The notes beneath the pieces were generated by a model. The model was not told where the DNA came from. It worked only from the letters and a program-made list of their open reading frames with translations, and did no database searches. From Hydrogenophaga sp. A37 (GTDB lineage Bacteria > Pseudomonadota > Gammaproteobacteria > Burkholderiales > Burkholderiaceae_C): a stretch of DNA of 64,000 bases. Shown here piece after piece: positions 35,758 through 44,711 of the stretch; the stretch's first letter is position 1, and each line of letters opens with the position of its first letter. Location: NCBI RefSeq assembly GCF_002001205.1, contig NZ_MUNZ01000180.1, positions 16,653 to 80,652 of the forward strand. Reading direction: 5' to 3'. The position numbers and the translations under genes were made by a program.

Positions 35758-36675
35758 TCAGGAGCTGGACAGGTCGTTCTCCACAGCGGGTGTTTGTGGA
35801 TGAACAACGTTCCTCTCTGTTGGCGCTGTTTCCAAGAACCCGGTTTGTGTGGGGTGGGCAAGCTCGGGCTCGACGGGTGCCGGCACAGGCATGGCCGAGT
35901 AGATGGGAAACGTGGTGGGCATGGGTTTGCCCAGGGCCACGCTCTGGATCCGCAGGTGTTCTGCCATCACTTTGTTGATGTAGTCACTGCCGTCTGTGGT
36001 CACCGCGCCGACGTACAAGCGCAGGCCACCTTCAATGGAGCCGGCCCGCTTGATGCACTCCTGCAAGACTTTGACACCCACGCGCAAGTTCGAGAGGGGA
36101 TCGAACGCCGCCATCTGGCCGCCAAAATCTTCGTATTTATCTGAGTGCACACGGGTCAACACCTGCATCAGCCCCTGAGCGCCCACAGGACTCTGGGCGT
36201 AGGGATTGAAGCGTGACTCAATTGCCATCACGGCGAGGATGAGCGTGGGGTCCATGTGAACCTTTTCACCGACGGTGAAGGCTTCAGCCACCAAGGTGCT
36301 CAAGGGTTCGGGGGCCACCCGGTACTTTCGGCTGAGCCACTGAGCCACGTTGGCCTGCTGTTTCGGCAGCTGATTGGGGGTGACCGCCGTGACGCGCTCT
36401 ACCAACTCCGGCTCGGCTGCCGCCACCGGATCAACTGGAATGCCCATGTCCTGACGCTGAAGCAACCAGCCCAGGGCCTTTTGCTCGACGCTGTCGCGTA
36501 GATCGCCGCGTGCGGCCAAGGCAATGGCGGCGATGGCCAGCGCGCAGCCAAGGAGCGCCATGCCGTTGTGGGTGAACTCCACAAAACCGCGGTACATGTC
36601 GGAGAGCGCGGTGCGGAGGGTGGTGGCCGTGGCAACTGAGTTGCTCTTGGAGGGCCATAAGGTTTGCGTTGTCAT
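35758..36675 (-). CDS. Membrane-anchored lytic transglycosylase (SLT family)
   Basis: A 305-residue protein with one transmembrane helix (about residues 37-55) and a periplasmic SLT/goose-type lysozyme domain. The catalytic glutamate is E153 in ILAVMAIESRFNPYA, followed by GAQGLMQVL. Such enzymes cleave peptidoglycan glycan strands with formation of 1,6-anhydro-MurNAc. The C-terminal tail is proline-rich. The gene stands alone, with the glyA leader about 65 bases downstream and a 720-base intergenic region upstream. Whether it serves septum, turnover or a secretion apparatus is not shown. Confidence 0.85.
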   Translation of the reverse strand: MTTQTLWPSKSNSVATATTLRTALSDMYRGFVEFTHNGMALLGCALAIAAIALAARGDLRDSVEQKALGWLLQRQDMGIPVDPVAAAEPELVERVTAVTPNQLPKQQANVAQWLSRKYRVAPEPLSTLVAEAFTVGEKVHMDPTLILAVMAIESRFNPYAQSPVGAQGLMQVLTRVHSDKYEDFGGQMAAFDPLSNLRVGVKVLQECIKRAGSIEGGLRLYVGAVTTDGSDYINKVMAEHLRIQSVALGKPMPTTFPIYSAMPVPAPVEPELAHPTQTGFLETAPTERNVVHPQTPAVENDLSSS

Positions 36676-36850
36676 GCTTTCGCTCCTTGCAAGGCTGCGC
36701 CGACCGTGTGAGGTGGGGCAACTGGGTGGGGCGCCATCGGCGACGCACCCTTGGGGCGCGCGGTCGGTTGAAACGGATTCAATGGCGATGCGGGTTTACC
36801 CTGGATGGGTAAGCGGAGCGAATGGTAGGTGCAGGTTAATGCCAAGTCAA

Positions 36851-36873
36851 TGTTTTAAACGGTGTTTAAAACA
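36851..36873. promoter_or_regulatory. Perfect AT-rich inverted repeat (10-bp arms), putative operator
   Basis: Arms tgttttaaac (36851-36860) and gtttaaaaca (36864-36873) are perfect reverse complements with a 3-base spacer (ggt). In a genome this GC-rich such a symmetric AT-rich site stands out. It is 176 bases upstream of the transglycosylase start and may bind a dimeric repressor. The cognate regulator is unknown. Confidence 0.5.
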
Positions 36874-37079
36874 ATAATTGGTTATATGGAGGGGTTGTTG
36901 ACTGTCCGGTCGCAGTTTTCTAGCAGGGTCGTTAGTCAGGCTGGGCTTTGCCGGGCGAGGGCAGGATCGAACCGTTGATCGGGTGGAGGTTGAAGTTTCC
37001 TCTGGGTTCAGATGTATTGAGGGATGTTCTCTGTCAGTGGGCGCAACCCAATGTAACGACCAGGGTGAAGGCTTGATGT

Positions 37080-37287
37080 TCAAGGGATTCGAGCGTAGTC
37101 TGCGGTTGTCGGTCATCACGACCGGCATTCAGCCAGCAACGCGGTGCAGCCGCTCACTGGCCCCCAACGGGAGCAATCTCTTGCTTCCAGGCTGGAGAGA
37201 CATCCAACTCCCTCCGCCAAAACCGACGGCAAGTGCAAATTGCCCGCCGTCAACCCCGGAGGGCCCTGCCCGCCGGGGTTTCTTTTT
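37080..37287 (+). ncRNA. Candidate small RNA or leader with intrinsic terminator
   Basis: On the + strand there is no gene before the terminator at 37254-37287, yet the sequence leading to it is highly structured. CGGTC/GACCG lies around 37109-37123, GGGAGCAA/TTGCTTCC around 37169-37188, and GACGGCAA paired with TTGCC-c-GCCGTC at 37224-37250. This is the pattern of a small RNA or a transcription-attenuating leader of the DUF349 gene 110 bases downstream. I do not recognise a known RNA family; the 5' end is a guess. Confidence 0.4.
37254..37287 (+). terminator. Intrinsic terminator before the DUF349 gene
   Basis: Stem CCCCGG (37254-37259) pairs with CCGGGG (37273-37278), with an inner GGG/CCC helix, and is followed by TTTCTTTTT. 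No coding gene precedes it on this strand, so it ends a small RNA or acts as an attenuator. Confidence 0.7.
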
Positions 37288-37396
37288 GGGGGTGCGCGGG
37301 CGGAAAGGGCGTTCCTGGCAACACCAGCGACAATAGAGTGGTTTGTCCATGACACCGGCCCGGTGCTGACACATCCTCTCTTTTCGAACCACCTGT

Positions 37397-40135
37397 ATGT
37401 CGCTGTTCTCTCTGCGCAAGAACCCTGTTCAGTCCAATACTCCCGCCCCTGCTGTGAACACGTCTGTCTCCTCAAAAAGTGCTTCTTCCTCTCAACCACA
37501 CCCCCTTGATGCGGTGACGGGCGGGGCTTTCTCGGCGCCCACATCCGGTGAGCGGGCTGCCCGCATCCGTGAGTGGCTGGTCACCGAGCCAGGGTTGGAG
37601 CAGATGAACGAGGTGTTCAAAGAGCTGTCGCAGCGAGATCGGGGCGCCGCCAAGCCCCTGAAAGAGAAACTGGATGAATACAAGCGTCAGAAGGCGCAGG
37701 AGCACATCGCGGTGGAATGGGCTCAGAAGGCCGAGAGCCTGATCGCGCAGCCCCGCCTGAATCTCGCCGATGCCATGGCCTGGCAGCGAGACGCTGCAAG
37801 GGCGGGTGCGCCGCTGTCACGTGAGCCCCTGGCAGGGCTCAAGGTCTCGCTCGCCGAGCGGGTCAAAGCGATTGAAGATCTGCAGCACCGGGTACAAGTT
37901 GAGCGTGAATCTGCGGTGTTGATGGCGCAGCGCATTGAAGTGCTGTCCACAAAGCCATGGCGTGAAGCCCTGGCGAGCGCGCCGTCCTTGCAGGCCGATG
38001 TGGTGGAGTGGCAGCGCCAGGCCAGCGGTCTGGCCGACGATGCCCAGTGGCCCAGCGTCGAACCCAAGTTTCCGCCCATGCTCGACGCCTCGCGCAACCA
38101 GCTCCAACTGGTGTGGGACGCCTTTGAAGCCGCACTGGCCCAGGCCGTGGCGGCCGACGCCGATGCCAAGGCTCCGCTGCCTGCGGTGCCTGTGTGGGCC
38201 GACGAGTTGCGTTTGGCGAGGGGCGAGGCGGCTGCGGTTCCGGCCGAAAAGGCCGCGCACGATGCGCAGGCCGCTCAGGAGCGCCGTGCCAAGGTGCTGG
38301 CCGAACTTGATCGCGCCCTGGGCGTGCTGGAACGCGAGCTCGCCGAAGGGCATGGCAAGGCCACGCCCAAGGCCGCAGCCGATGTGCGTGCGGTGCTCAA
38401 GTCGCACAGCCGCCTGATCGGCCCTGAACTTGAAGCCCGTGCCCACGCCGCGCTCACGCAGGCCGGCGATCTGGAGGACTGGCAGCGCTGGCGCGCCGAC
38501 CAGCTGCGCGAGGAACTGGTGAAAAAAGCCGAAGCCTTGCTGCAGGCACCCGAAGGCCAGCGCATCGGCGGGCGCAAGATGCAGGAGACCCTGCGCAGCC
38601 TGCGCGACCAATGGAAAACCACCGACCAAGGTGGCCAAGCCAATCACGCGCTGTGGAAACGGTTTGACGAAGCCTGCTCCGAGGCTCACAAAGTGGTCGA
38701 GATTTGGCTCATCCAGGTGCGCCAGCAGGCCGACGCGCACAGGGCGCAGCGCCTGGCCATCATCGAAGAACTCAAGGCTTGGACCGACGCTCATACGGAC
38801 AACACCGACTGGAAGGCCCAGGTGCGTGAGTTGCATGCGTTCTCGGAGCGCTGGCGAGAAGCCGGCCACCTAAGCGAGAAGGCGTTCGCCGAGATGCAGC
38901 CGCTCTGGAAAGGCGCCATGCACACGGCGCACGCTGGGCTGGAAGCTGCACAAGCGCAGAGCGTCGCACGGCGCCGTGCACTGATCGAAGAGGCCGCCAC
39001 CATGGGCGCTGCGCCGCAGTTGCGAATCGATGCCGTCAAGGCACTGCAGCAGCGCTGGCAGGCCGAAGCCCATGCTGTGCCGTTGGAGCGCAAACAGGAG
39101 CAAAAGCTCTGGGAGGCCTTCCGCCAGCCGATCGACGAGGCCTTCGCCCGCAAGAGCAGTGAGCGCGAGAAGGCCGCAACCGCACTGAACGCGCACGACC
39201 AAAGTGTGCTGGATGCTTCGCAAGCTGTGGATGCCGCCATTGCCAGTGGCGACGCCCCGCAGATCCGTGCAGCGATGGCCGCGCTGGAAGCGGCGTTGCG
39301 GGGGCAGGCTTTGGCTGCGGCTGCTGCGCCGGCACCCGAGGCCGCCGTCAAGGCTGTTGCGGCGGAGCCAATCGCAGCATCTGCTGATGAGTCACTGATG
39401 GACGAGGCTGCTGGCGAATCGGTGCCAGTTGAGGCAACCACCGCCGAAGCTGTGGTGCCTGCCAAACCCGTTGCTCCACCGAAGAAGATTGTGGCCGTGC
39501 GCGGCGATGATCGCCCAGGCATGAAGAAAACCGAGCCCGCTGGCCGAGACGACCGCCGTGGCCCCGCGGGCCGCGACAGCCGAGATGCGCGGGGTGGTTT
39601 CGGTGCGCGTGGGGAGGGGCGTGAGGGCAGGGGTGGTGAGCGTTTTGATCGCGAACCGCGTGGCCCGGCCTTGCCTCGTTTGGGTGATGCCGCCTTCCGC
39701 GCTCAACGCAATGCCATCGAACACGCTGAGGCCGCGCTGCGCAAGCTTGCTGCCCAGGCTCACGGCGAGGTGCTGACCCAACTGATGACGGCATGGGAGC
39801 AGCGCGACGCGGCCCAATTGCCCGCGGCCCAGGCCTTGGGTTCTCGTGTGAATGCGGGAACGCGGAGCACCTGGACGCAGAGCGTGGCGGCTCCAGCGGT
39901 CGCTGCGGTGCCGTCCGATGCCTTGTTGCGCCTGGAAATGGCGGCCGAGGTGCCGACGCCAGCCGAGCATTTGGACGCGCGCCGCATGCTGCAGCTGCAA
40001 CTTCTGACGCGCCGCCACGACGCGCCGCCGACCGAAACCTGGGCGCAAGACGTGGGCCGTGTGTTGGCTGGACCTTTCGAGGCGAACGCCGCTCGGCGCC
40101 TGCAGAACACGCTTAAGGTGTTGTTGAAAAAGTAA
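37397..40135 (+). CDS. DUF349 domain-containing protein
   Basis: A 912-residue, largely helical, charged protein of unknown function. It contains several DUF349 repeats, three-helix units with conserved tryptophans (for example LEDWQRWRADQLREELVKKAE, split by the limit here, and WERFKALCEAF-like WKRFDEACSEAH). A disordered Arg/Gly/Asp-rich segment occupies about residues 705-760 (RDDRRGPAGRDSRDARG), and a helical C-terminal domain follows. There is no signal peptide, so it is cytoplasmic. Homologues are large proteins common in betaproteobacteria and actinobacteria with no established function. The RGG-like segment suggests RNA or polyanion contact, which is inference. Confidence 0.75.
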   Translation: MSLFSLRKNPVQSNTPAPAVNTSVSSKSASSSQPHPLDAVTGGAFSAPTSGERAARIREWLVTEPGLEQMNEVFKELSQRDRGAAKPLKEKLDEYKRQKAQEHIAVEWAQKAESLIAQPRLNLADAMAWQRDAARAGAPLSREPLAGLKVSLAERVKAIEDLQHRVQVERESAVLMAQRIEVLSTKPWREALASAPSLQADVVEWQRQASGLADDAQWPSVEPKFPPMLDASRNQLQLVWDAFEAALAQAVAADADAKAPLPAVPVWADELRLARGEAAAVPAEKAAHDAQAAQERRAKVLAELDRALGVLERELAEGHGKATPKAAADVRAVLKSHSRLIGPELEARAHAALTQAGDLEDWQRWRADQLREELVKKAEALLQAPEGQRIGGRKMQETLRSLRDQWKTTDQGGQANHALWKRFDEACSEAHKVVEIWLIQVRQQADAHRAQRLAIIEELKAWTDAHTDNTDWKAQVRELHAFSERWREAGHLSEKAFAEMQPLWKGAMHTAHAGLEAAQAQSVARRRALIEEAATMGAAPQLRIDAVKALQQRWQAEAHAVPLERKQEQKLWEAFRQPIDEAFARKSSEREKAATALNAHDQSVLDASQAVDAAIASGDAPQIRAAMAALEAALRGQALAAAAAPAPEAAVKAVAAEPIAASADESLMDEAAGESVPVEATTAEAVVPAKPVAPPKKIVAVRGDDRPGMKKTEPAGRDDRRGPAGRDSRDARGGFGARGEGREGRGGERFDREPRGPALPRLGDAAFRAQRNAIEHAEAALRKLAAQAHGEVLTQLMTAWEQRDAAQLPAAQALGSRVNAGTRSTWTQSVAAPAVAAVPSDALLRLEMAAEVPTPAEHLDARRMLQLQLLTRRHDAPPTETWAQDVGRVLAGPFEANAARRLQNTLKVLLKK

Positions 40136-40215
40136 CGCCCCCACAGTGCTGCGCGCGCCCTCATGGGGCGACGTGAGCGGCCCGGCGAAGCCGGTTCTGC
40201 CGCCGGCCGCCGCAT

Positions 40216-41118
40216 TCAGGGTGGGTAATGAACCCCACTCCTGATCGCTGCTGGGGCCGCTCTGAAGAACCCATCGTATAGCTGCAGCAGGCGGGGGAAC
40301 TCATGGGCAAACCGCTCGCGGCTGACGAAGTAAGCCTCGCAGGTCACTGCAAAAAACTCCGCCGGGTGGGTGGCCGCGTAGTCGTCCAGCCAAGGTGCTT
40401 CACCGCCGAAACGCTCGGCCATGGCCACTGACTCGCAAAACTGTGAATACGCTGCTTGCATGACACTGCGCCAGTGTTCGCGTGCGGCGGCCGCATTGGG
40501 TTTGTCCAAGAACCCAATGGGCAAGGGCGGCGCGCCATCGGGGCTTTGCCCTCGTTGAATGCCATGCATGTCGAACTTGTGAACAAACTCGTGGATCACG
40601 ACGTTTTTTCCCTGCGGGGCCAGCTCGGCGGCTCGGGCCACGTCTTGCCAGCTCAGCATGATCGGCCCGCGGTCCATGGCTTCGCCCGCCAGCACTTCGC
40701 TGTAGCGGTGCACCACCCCCACCCCGTCAGTGACTTCACGCTGAGCCACCGCAGCGCCGGGTTGCACCACGATACCGACGAAATCGCTGTACCAGTTGAG
40801 GGCCTGTATCGGGTTTCGTGTTATCTCTCCCGAAGGCAGGCCGACATGCAGCAGCGGCAGACAGGCCTGAGCCGCAATGTTCAAAGCCATGGCGTCGGTG
40901 ATCTTCAGTCCGTGCGCGCCATGAAATTCTTTCTCTTGCAGAAAGTGCCCACAGAGGACACGGAGCTGCGCCAGCGATGTTGGAGAAAGCTCGGCCAGAA
41001 AGGGCAACGTGTGCACCGTCTGGTTCCATAGGCGGTCGTTGATGGTGGGGGTGGGGCGGATGCGGCGCGGCAGCCAGGACTGGATCGAGCGGAGCAGGGT
41101 GTGGACCATTTGCCGCAC
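40216..41118 (-). CDS. MtfA-like zinc-dependent peptidase (M90 family)
   Basis: A 300-residue protein with the metallopeptidase signature HEFVHKFD (H176, E177, H180) and a probable third ligand E254 in HPAEFFAV. The N-terminal domain has FHGAHGLKITDAMALNIAAQACL, typical of MtfA. In E. coli MtfA binds the Mlc repressor and so affects sugar PTS expression; whether that holds here is unknown. The ATG at 41118 lies ten bases after the lpxH stop, so the two genes are probably cotranscribed. Confidence 0.85.
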   Translation of the reverse strand: MRQMVHTLLRSIQSWLPRRIRPTPTINDRLWNQTVHTLPFLAELSPTSLAQLRVLCGHFLQEKEFHGAHGLKITDAMALNIAAQACLPLLHVGLPSGEITRNPIQALNWYSDFVGIVVQPGAAVAQREVTDGVGVVHRYSEVLAGEAMDRGPIMLSWQDVARAAELAPQGKNVVIHEFVHKFDMHGIQRGQSPDGAPPLPIGFLDKPNAAAAREHWRSVMQAAYSQFCESVAMAERFGGEAPWLDDYAATHPAEFFAVTCEAYFVSRERFAHEFPRLLQLYDGFFRAAPAAIRSGVHYPP

Positions 41119-41128
41119 ATGGAGGCGC

Positions 41129-41947
41129 TCACGCCGTCTTCAATGGCAGGCGCTGCAGTCCTGTTGCGGTGAGCCGCAGCACTTCGGCTCGGGGGGGCTG
41201 GGCCTCGGCGTCCCAGTCGCTGAGCACGAAGCGTTTCAGGCCATCGCCCAGATCGTGGGTGGCGGGTCGGTGGGTGTGGCCGTGAATCAGCGTTTGGGCT
41301 CCGGCTTGCTGCAGCCACTGGCGCGCGGCTGGAGTGTCCACATCTGCCCAGAGCTGAGGGTCGTGGGCACTGTTGCGTTTGCGGGCCTCGCTCTGCGCAC
41401 GAAGTCCGCGCGCGACGGCTTCCCGTTCGATCAGCGATTGCGCAAGAAAGGCGGATTGCCACTCGGGGCTGCGCACCTCTGCGCGAAATTGCATGTAGTC
41501 GGTGTCGTCCAGGCACAAGGCGTCGCCGTGGCTGAGCAGCCAGCGCTGTCCCTGGAACGCCAGCACCGTGGGGTCGGCGAGGGCATGCATGCCGAAGGCG
41601 CTCATGCCCTCATGGCCGAGCAGGAAGTCGCGGTTGCCGGCCATGAAATACACCGGTGTGTGTTGGCTGTGGGCATGTAGCAGGTCGGCGCAGCGGCGCC
41701 AGAACGCGGGGTCAATCCTGTCGGCAGGTGCCTCCAGCACATCGTCGCCTACCCAGACTTCAAACAGGTCACCCAGGATGAACAGCGCATCGGCCCGCTC
41801 GGTGGGGGGGCGCTGCAGGAACCGCTGCCAGCAAGCGAAGGTGGCGGGGTGGGATGCCTGCAGATGCAGGTCGGAAATGAAATCGACCGCTTGCCACTGC
41901 GCGGGAGCACGCAATTCGGCGAAGCGGTCGGTGAGCGAGGCGTTCAT
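41129..41947 (-). CDS. lpxH: UDP-2,3-diacylglucosamine diphosphatase
   Basis: A 272-residue calcineurin-like phosphoesterase. It has DFISDLHLQ, GDLFEVWVGDD, GNRDFLLG, HGDALC and HGHTHRP, the five metal and phosphate-binding motifs of LpxH. It hydrolyses UDP-2,3-diacyl-GlcN to lipid X in lipid A synthesis at the inner membrane. Length is slightly above the usual 240. It follows the ppiB gene on the same strand after a stem-loop, with the MtfA-like gene next. Confidence 0.93.
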   Translation of the reverse strand: MNASLTDRFAELRAPAQWQAVDFISDLHLQASHPATFACWQRFLQRPPTERADALFILGDLFEVWVGDDVLEAPADRIDPAFWRRCADLLHAHSQHTPVYFMAGNRDFLLGHEGMSAFGMHALADPTVLAFQGQRWLLSHGDALCLDDTDYMQFRAEVRSPEWQSAFLAQSLIEREAVARGLRAQSEARKRNSAHDPQLWADVDTPAARQWLQQAGAQTLIHGHTHRPATHDLGDGLKRFVLSDWDAEAQPPRAEVLRLTATGLQRLPLKTA

Positions 41948-41953
41948 GAAGAA

Positions 41954-41969
41954 GGGGGCCGAAGCCCCC
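41954..41969 (-). terminator. UUCG-type stem-loop after ppiB
   Basis: On the - strand GGGGGC-TTCG-GCCCCC forms a very stable hairpin just after the ppiB stop and before the lpxH ATG, followed by TTCTTC. It could be a weak intrinsic terminator or a processing/stabilising hairpin within the operon. Confidence 0.5.
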
Positions 41970-41977
41970 GCAGGTGG

Positions 41978-42490
41978 TCAGAGTGCGACGGCTTTTTCGA
42001 TGATCACGTCGTCCTTGGGCACATCGTCGTGGAAGCCTTTGCGGCCTGTGGCAACGCCCTCGATTTTTTTCACGATGTCCGAACCCGACACCACCTTGCC
42101 GAACACGGCGTAACCCCAGCCTTGCGCGCTGGGCGCCGTGTGGTTCAGGAAGCCGTTGTTGGCCACGTTGATGAAGAACTGCGCACTGGCGGAGTGCGGG
42201 TCGTTTGTGCGGGCCATGGCGACCGTGTAGAGCTCATTGCGCAGACCGTTGTTGGCTTCGTTGTTGATGGGGGCGTCCGACGGCTTTTGGTTCATGCCGG
42301 GTTCGAACCCGCCACCTTGCACCATGAAGCCCGGGATGACCCGATGGAACACCGTGTTGTTGTAGTGACCCTTGTTCACGTACGACAGAAAGTTGGCGGT
42401 GGACAGCGGCGCTTTGTCGGCGTCGAGTTCGAGTGTGATGACGCCAAAGTTGGCGATGTGCAGTTCGACTTGGGGGTTGGCCATGTTCAT
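41978..42490 (-). CDS. ppiB: Cytoplasmic cyclophilin-type peptidyl-prolyl isomerase
   Basis: A 170-residue cyclophilin without signal peptide. It has NFLSYVNKGHYNNTVFHRVI, FMVQGGGF, MARTNDPHSASAQFFINV and GYAVFGKVVSG, the standard active-site strings. It catalyses cis-trans isomerisation of X-Pro bonds in the cytoplasm. The ATG at 42490 overlaps the stop of the exported cyclophilin gene, so the two paralogues are translationally coupled; a second ATG six bases on is equally usable. Confidence 0.93.
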   Translation of the reverse strand: MNMANPQVELHIANFGVITLELDADKAPLSTANFLSYVNKGHYNNTVFHRVIPGFMVQGGGFEPGMNQKPSDAPINNEANNGLRNELYTVAMARTNDPHSASAQFFINVANNGFLNHTAPSAQGWGYAVFGKVVSGSDIVKKIEGVATGRKGFHDDVPKDDVIIEKAVAL

Positions 42491-43209
42491 TTCTCCAGAG
42501 TGGCTTTGAGGATGGTGACTTGTGTTTTGGGTACGTCGGAAGGGAAGGGGCCGCCTGAACCGGTGGGCACTTCCTTGATCTTGTTGACCACGTCCATGCC
42601 GCTCACCACCTTGGCGAACACCGTGTAGCCGAACAGCGGGTCCGCACGCAGAAGGTTGGCACGGGGCGTGTTCTCGTACACGCGGCCGCCGTATTCAAAG
42701 CGGGGCACCGGATCGCCAGGAGGGATGGGCGTCGGGTCCAAAAAGGCATTGTCCTTCACGTTGATGAAGAACTGCGACGAAGCCGAGTTTGGATCGTTGG
42801 TGCGGGCCATGGCCACGGTACCGACCACATTGCGAGGGCCTCCGCGCTCGATGGCGGCCTGGCCTTCGTGGACCACTGGGGCGCGTGTGGGCTTTTGTTT
42901 GTAGCTGCTGTCGAATCCGCCGCCCTGGACCATGAAATTGCTGATCACGCGGTGAAAGACCGTGCCGTCGTAGTGCTTGTCGCGGACGTACTGCAGAAAG
43001 TTGTCGACGGTTTTGGGTGCTTTGTCTGGATACAGTTCCATCACGATATCGCCCATGGATGTGGTCAGGCGCACTTTCGGGTGGGCTGTCGGCGCAGGAG
43101 CAGGCGCCGGGTTCTGTGCATGGGCAGAAAAGGACAGCAGTGCGGCCACAGCCGATGCGGTCAAAAGACGGCGACAAGCGCCAGATGTTGCCTTGCGCAA
43201 ACGGGACAT
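42487..43209 (-). CDS. ppiA: Periplasmic cyclophilin-type peptidyl-prolyl isomerase
   Basis: A 240-residue cyclophilin with a signal peptide (residues 1-31, ending SFSAHA), a short Pro/Ala linker and a cyclophilin domain with FHRVI, NFMVQGGGF and SSQFFINV. It would assist proline isomerisation in the periplasm. Its domain is closely similar to ppiB next door, suggesting a tandem duplication followed by relocation. The ATG at 43209 shares one base with the stop of the L,D-transpeptidase gene (TGATG). Confidence 0.9.
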   Translation of the reverse strand: MSRLRKATSGACRRLLTASAVAALLSFSAHAQNPAPAPAPTAHPKVRLTTSMGDIVMELYPDKAPKTVDNFLQYVRDKHYDGTVFHRVISNFMVQGGGFDSSYKQKPTRAPVVHEGQAAIERGGPRNVVGTVAMARTNDPNSASSQFFINVKDNAFLDPTPIPPGDPVPRFEYGGRVYENTPRANLLRADPLFGYTVFAKVVSGMDVVNKIKEVPTGSGGPFPSDVPKTQVTILKATLEK

Positions 43210-44711
43210 CAAGGGATTCCTTCGTAGAAAATTTTCCACTGGCCGCTTTCGCGCGCCCAGTATTGGCGACGGGTGATACCACGGCTCTGGCCCAATGCCA
43301 CCTCTCCGAAAGTCACCACCATGGTGTCTTGATTGTCTTGCCAACGCAGCATGGACAGGTCTTTGAGTTGCAGCTCACGTGGACCTTTGGGGCCGAGCAT
43401 CTCCGACTCCATGCGCGTCCACCATTGATCGCGCTCTTTGCCAGGGTTCTGAAAGCGACTGGAGTAAAAGTCTTTGAATCGATCGATGTGCCCTTCGCTT
43501 TTCGCGTTGCGCCACGACTCAAGCGAAGCTTCGAAGTCTTTCCGGTCTGTGCTCAGCGTGTCAGGCTGCACCCACTGCAGCTCGGGTGCGATCACCACCG
43601 GGGTGGTTCGAATCTGAATGGTCGAGAGCAGCTTTTCCAGGTCAGGATTCGATAACACCACACAGCCGTCCGAAGCCTGCGGCGCGCGCACAAATTGCTC
43701 CCTGGGCGTGCCATGCAGCCAGATGCCGCTGCCGGTCTTGCCGCGCTGCACGTCGAGCGGATTGGGGTAATTGATCGGCAAGGCGCCCACCCCGTAAAGG
43801 TCGGGCAGATTGTCTGGGTTGAGGTTGCTGGTGATGTAGTACACGCCCAGCGGCGTGCGCTTGTCACCTTCCACCGCTTTTTCGATACCCGACAGGCCCA
43901 CCGAAATGTAGAAGTCGCCCAGCAACTTCAGCTTGGGTGGTGGCGCAAGCACGCTGCCAGAGGCCGATGGCGTCTGGTTTTCAAACAGGTACAGCCTGGA
44001 GCGCGACGCATCCACCGCAATGGCATGGCGGCTCTGAGACGACAGGGCAAGGAACTGGGTAGGAATGCTGCCTTCGGGTGGACGCTCGGTCAGCGCGCTC
44101 AGTCGGCGGCGAGATTCTTCACGGAGCGCCGCCAACTGCTGCGCGGCGGCGCGGGCCTTGGTGTCAGGCACATCGCCGAGTTGGCGAACCGGGCGCATCT
44201 GCAGGCTCAACAGGTCACCATGCACCAGGTGGGCGAGGTGAAAATTGGGGTGGTCACGCACCAGCTGATCGGTTTTTGCTAAAGCCTCCCGGTGCTTTCC
44301 CTCACTGATCAGGCGGTAGACCGCGATCAAACGCGCTTCGGCTTGCCCCAGCAGTGGCGAGACGCGAGCGAGCCCTTCTTCCGACAAACTTTGAGACTGA
44401 AGACCCGAAATGACAGTGTCTTTGATGCTTGTCTGAGTCGCGCCTTGCATCTTGGCCAGCGCACTGTCCAGCATAGAGGGTGTCGCTGGGGACGACGCGG
44501 AGAGCGAGCTGGTGCTGAACTTCAGCTTGTCCAGCGAGGTCTCATGTGAACCATCGCGATCGACATAAGCAGAAAAAGCAAGCCAAGTTGCAATCGCCGC
44601 TCCCAAGGCCAACGTGCCCGTTAACCACCGAGGGACACTGCTGGAGCCTGTGGGCAGGTAGGCGGTCGGGACGCTGGCGTGCCCTCGTTGAAAGAACCGC
44701 CGACCGGCCAT
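43209..44711 (-). CDS. L,D-transpeptidase family protein with C-terminal NTF2-like domain
   Basis: A 500-residue inner-membrane-anchored protein: one helix at about residues 29-48, then a long helical region. The YkuD catalytic domain (about 225-375) has H333 in GIWLHGTP and the nucleophile C350 in QASDGCVVL. A C-terminal domain (about 400-500) ends YWARESGQWKIFYEGIP, NTF2/Cds6-like. YkuD enzymes form 3-3 peptidoglycan cross-links or attach proteins to the wall. The gene overlaps the upstream TPR gene (TGATG) and the downstream cyclophilin gene; the TPR protein has a similar terminal domain, so they probably work together. Confidence 0.87.
   Translation of the reverse strand: MAGRRFFQRGHASVPTAYLPTGSSSVPRWLTGTLALGAAIATWLAFSAYVDRDGSHETSLDKLKFSTSSLSASSPATPSMLDSALAKMQGATQTSIKDTVISGLQSQSLSEEGLARVSPLLGQAEARLIAVYRLISEGKHREALAKTDQLVRDHPNFHLAHLVHGDLLSLQMRPVRQLGDVPDTKARAAAQQLAALREESRRRLSALTERPPEGSIPTQFLALSSQSRHAIAVDASRSRLYLFENQTPSASGSVLAPPPKLKLLGDFYISVGLSGIEKAVEGDKRTPLGVYYITSNLNPDNLPDLYGVGALPINYPNPLDVQRGKTGSGIWLHGTPREQFVRAPQASDGCVVLSNPDLEKLLSTIQIRTTPVVIAPELQWVQPDTLSTDRKDFEASLESWRNAKSEGHIDRFKDFYSSRFQNPGKERDQWWTRMESEMLGPKGPRELQLKDLSMLRWQDNQDTMVVTFGEVALGQSRGITRRQYWARESGQWKIFYEGIP

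Larger units (their letters stand above)
36676..37396. other. 720-base intergenic region with operator-like repeat and possible sRNA
   Basis: No protein-coding sequence is supported here. It contains an AT-rich inverted repeat at 36851-36873 and, at 37080-37287 on the + strand, a series of hairpins ending in a strong intrinsic terminator. The rest shows nothing recognisable beyond the likely promoters of the divergent transglycosylase and DUF349 genes. Confidence 0.5.
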
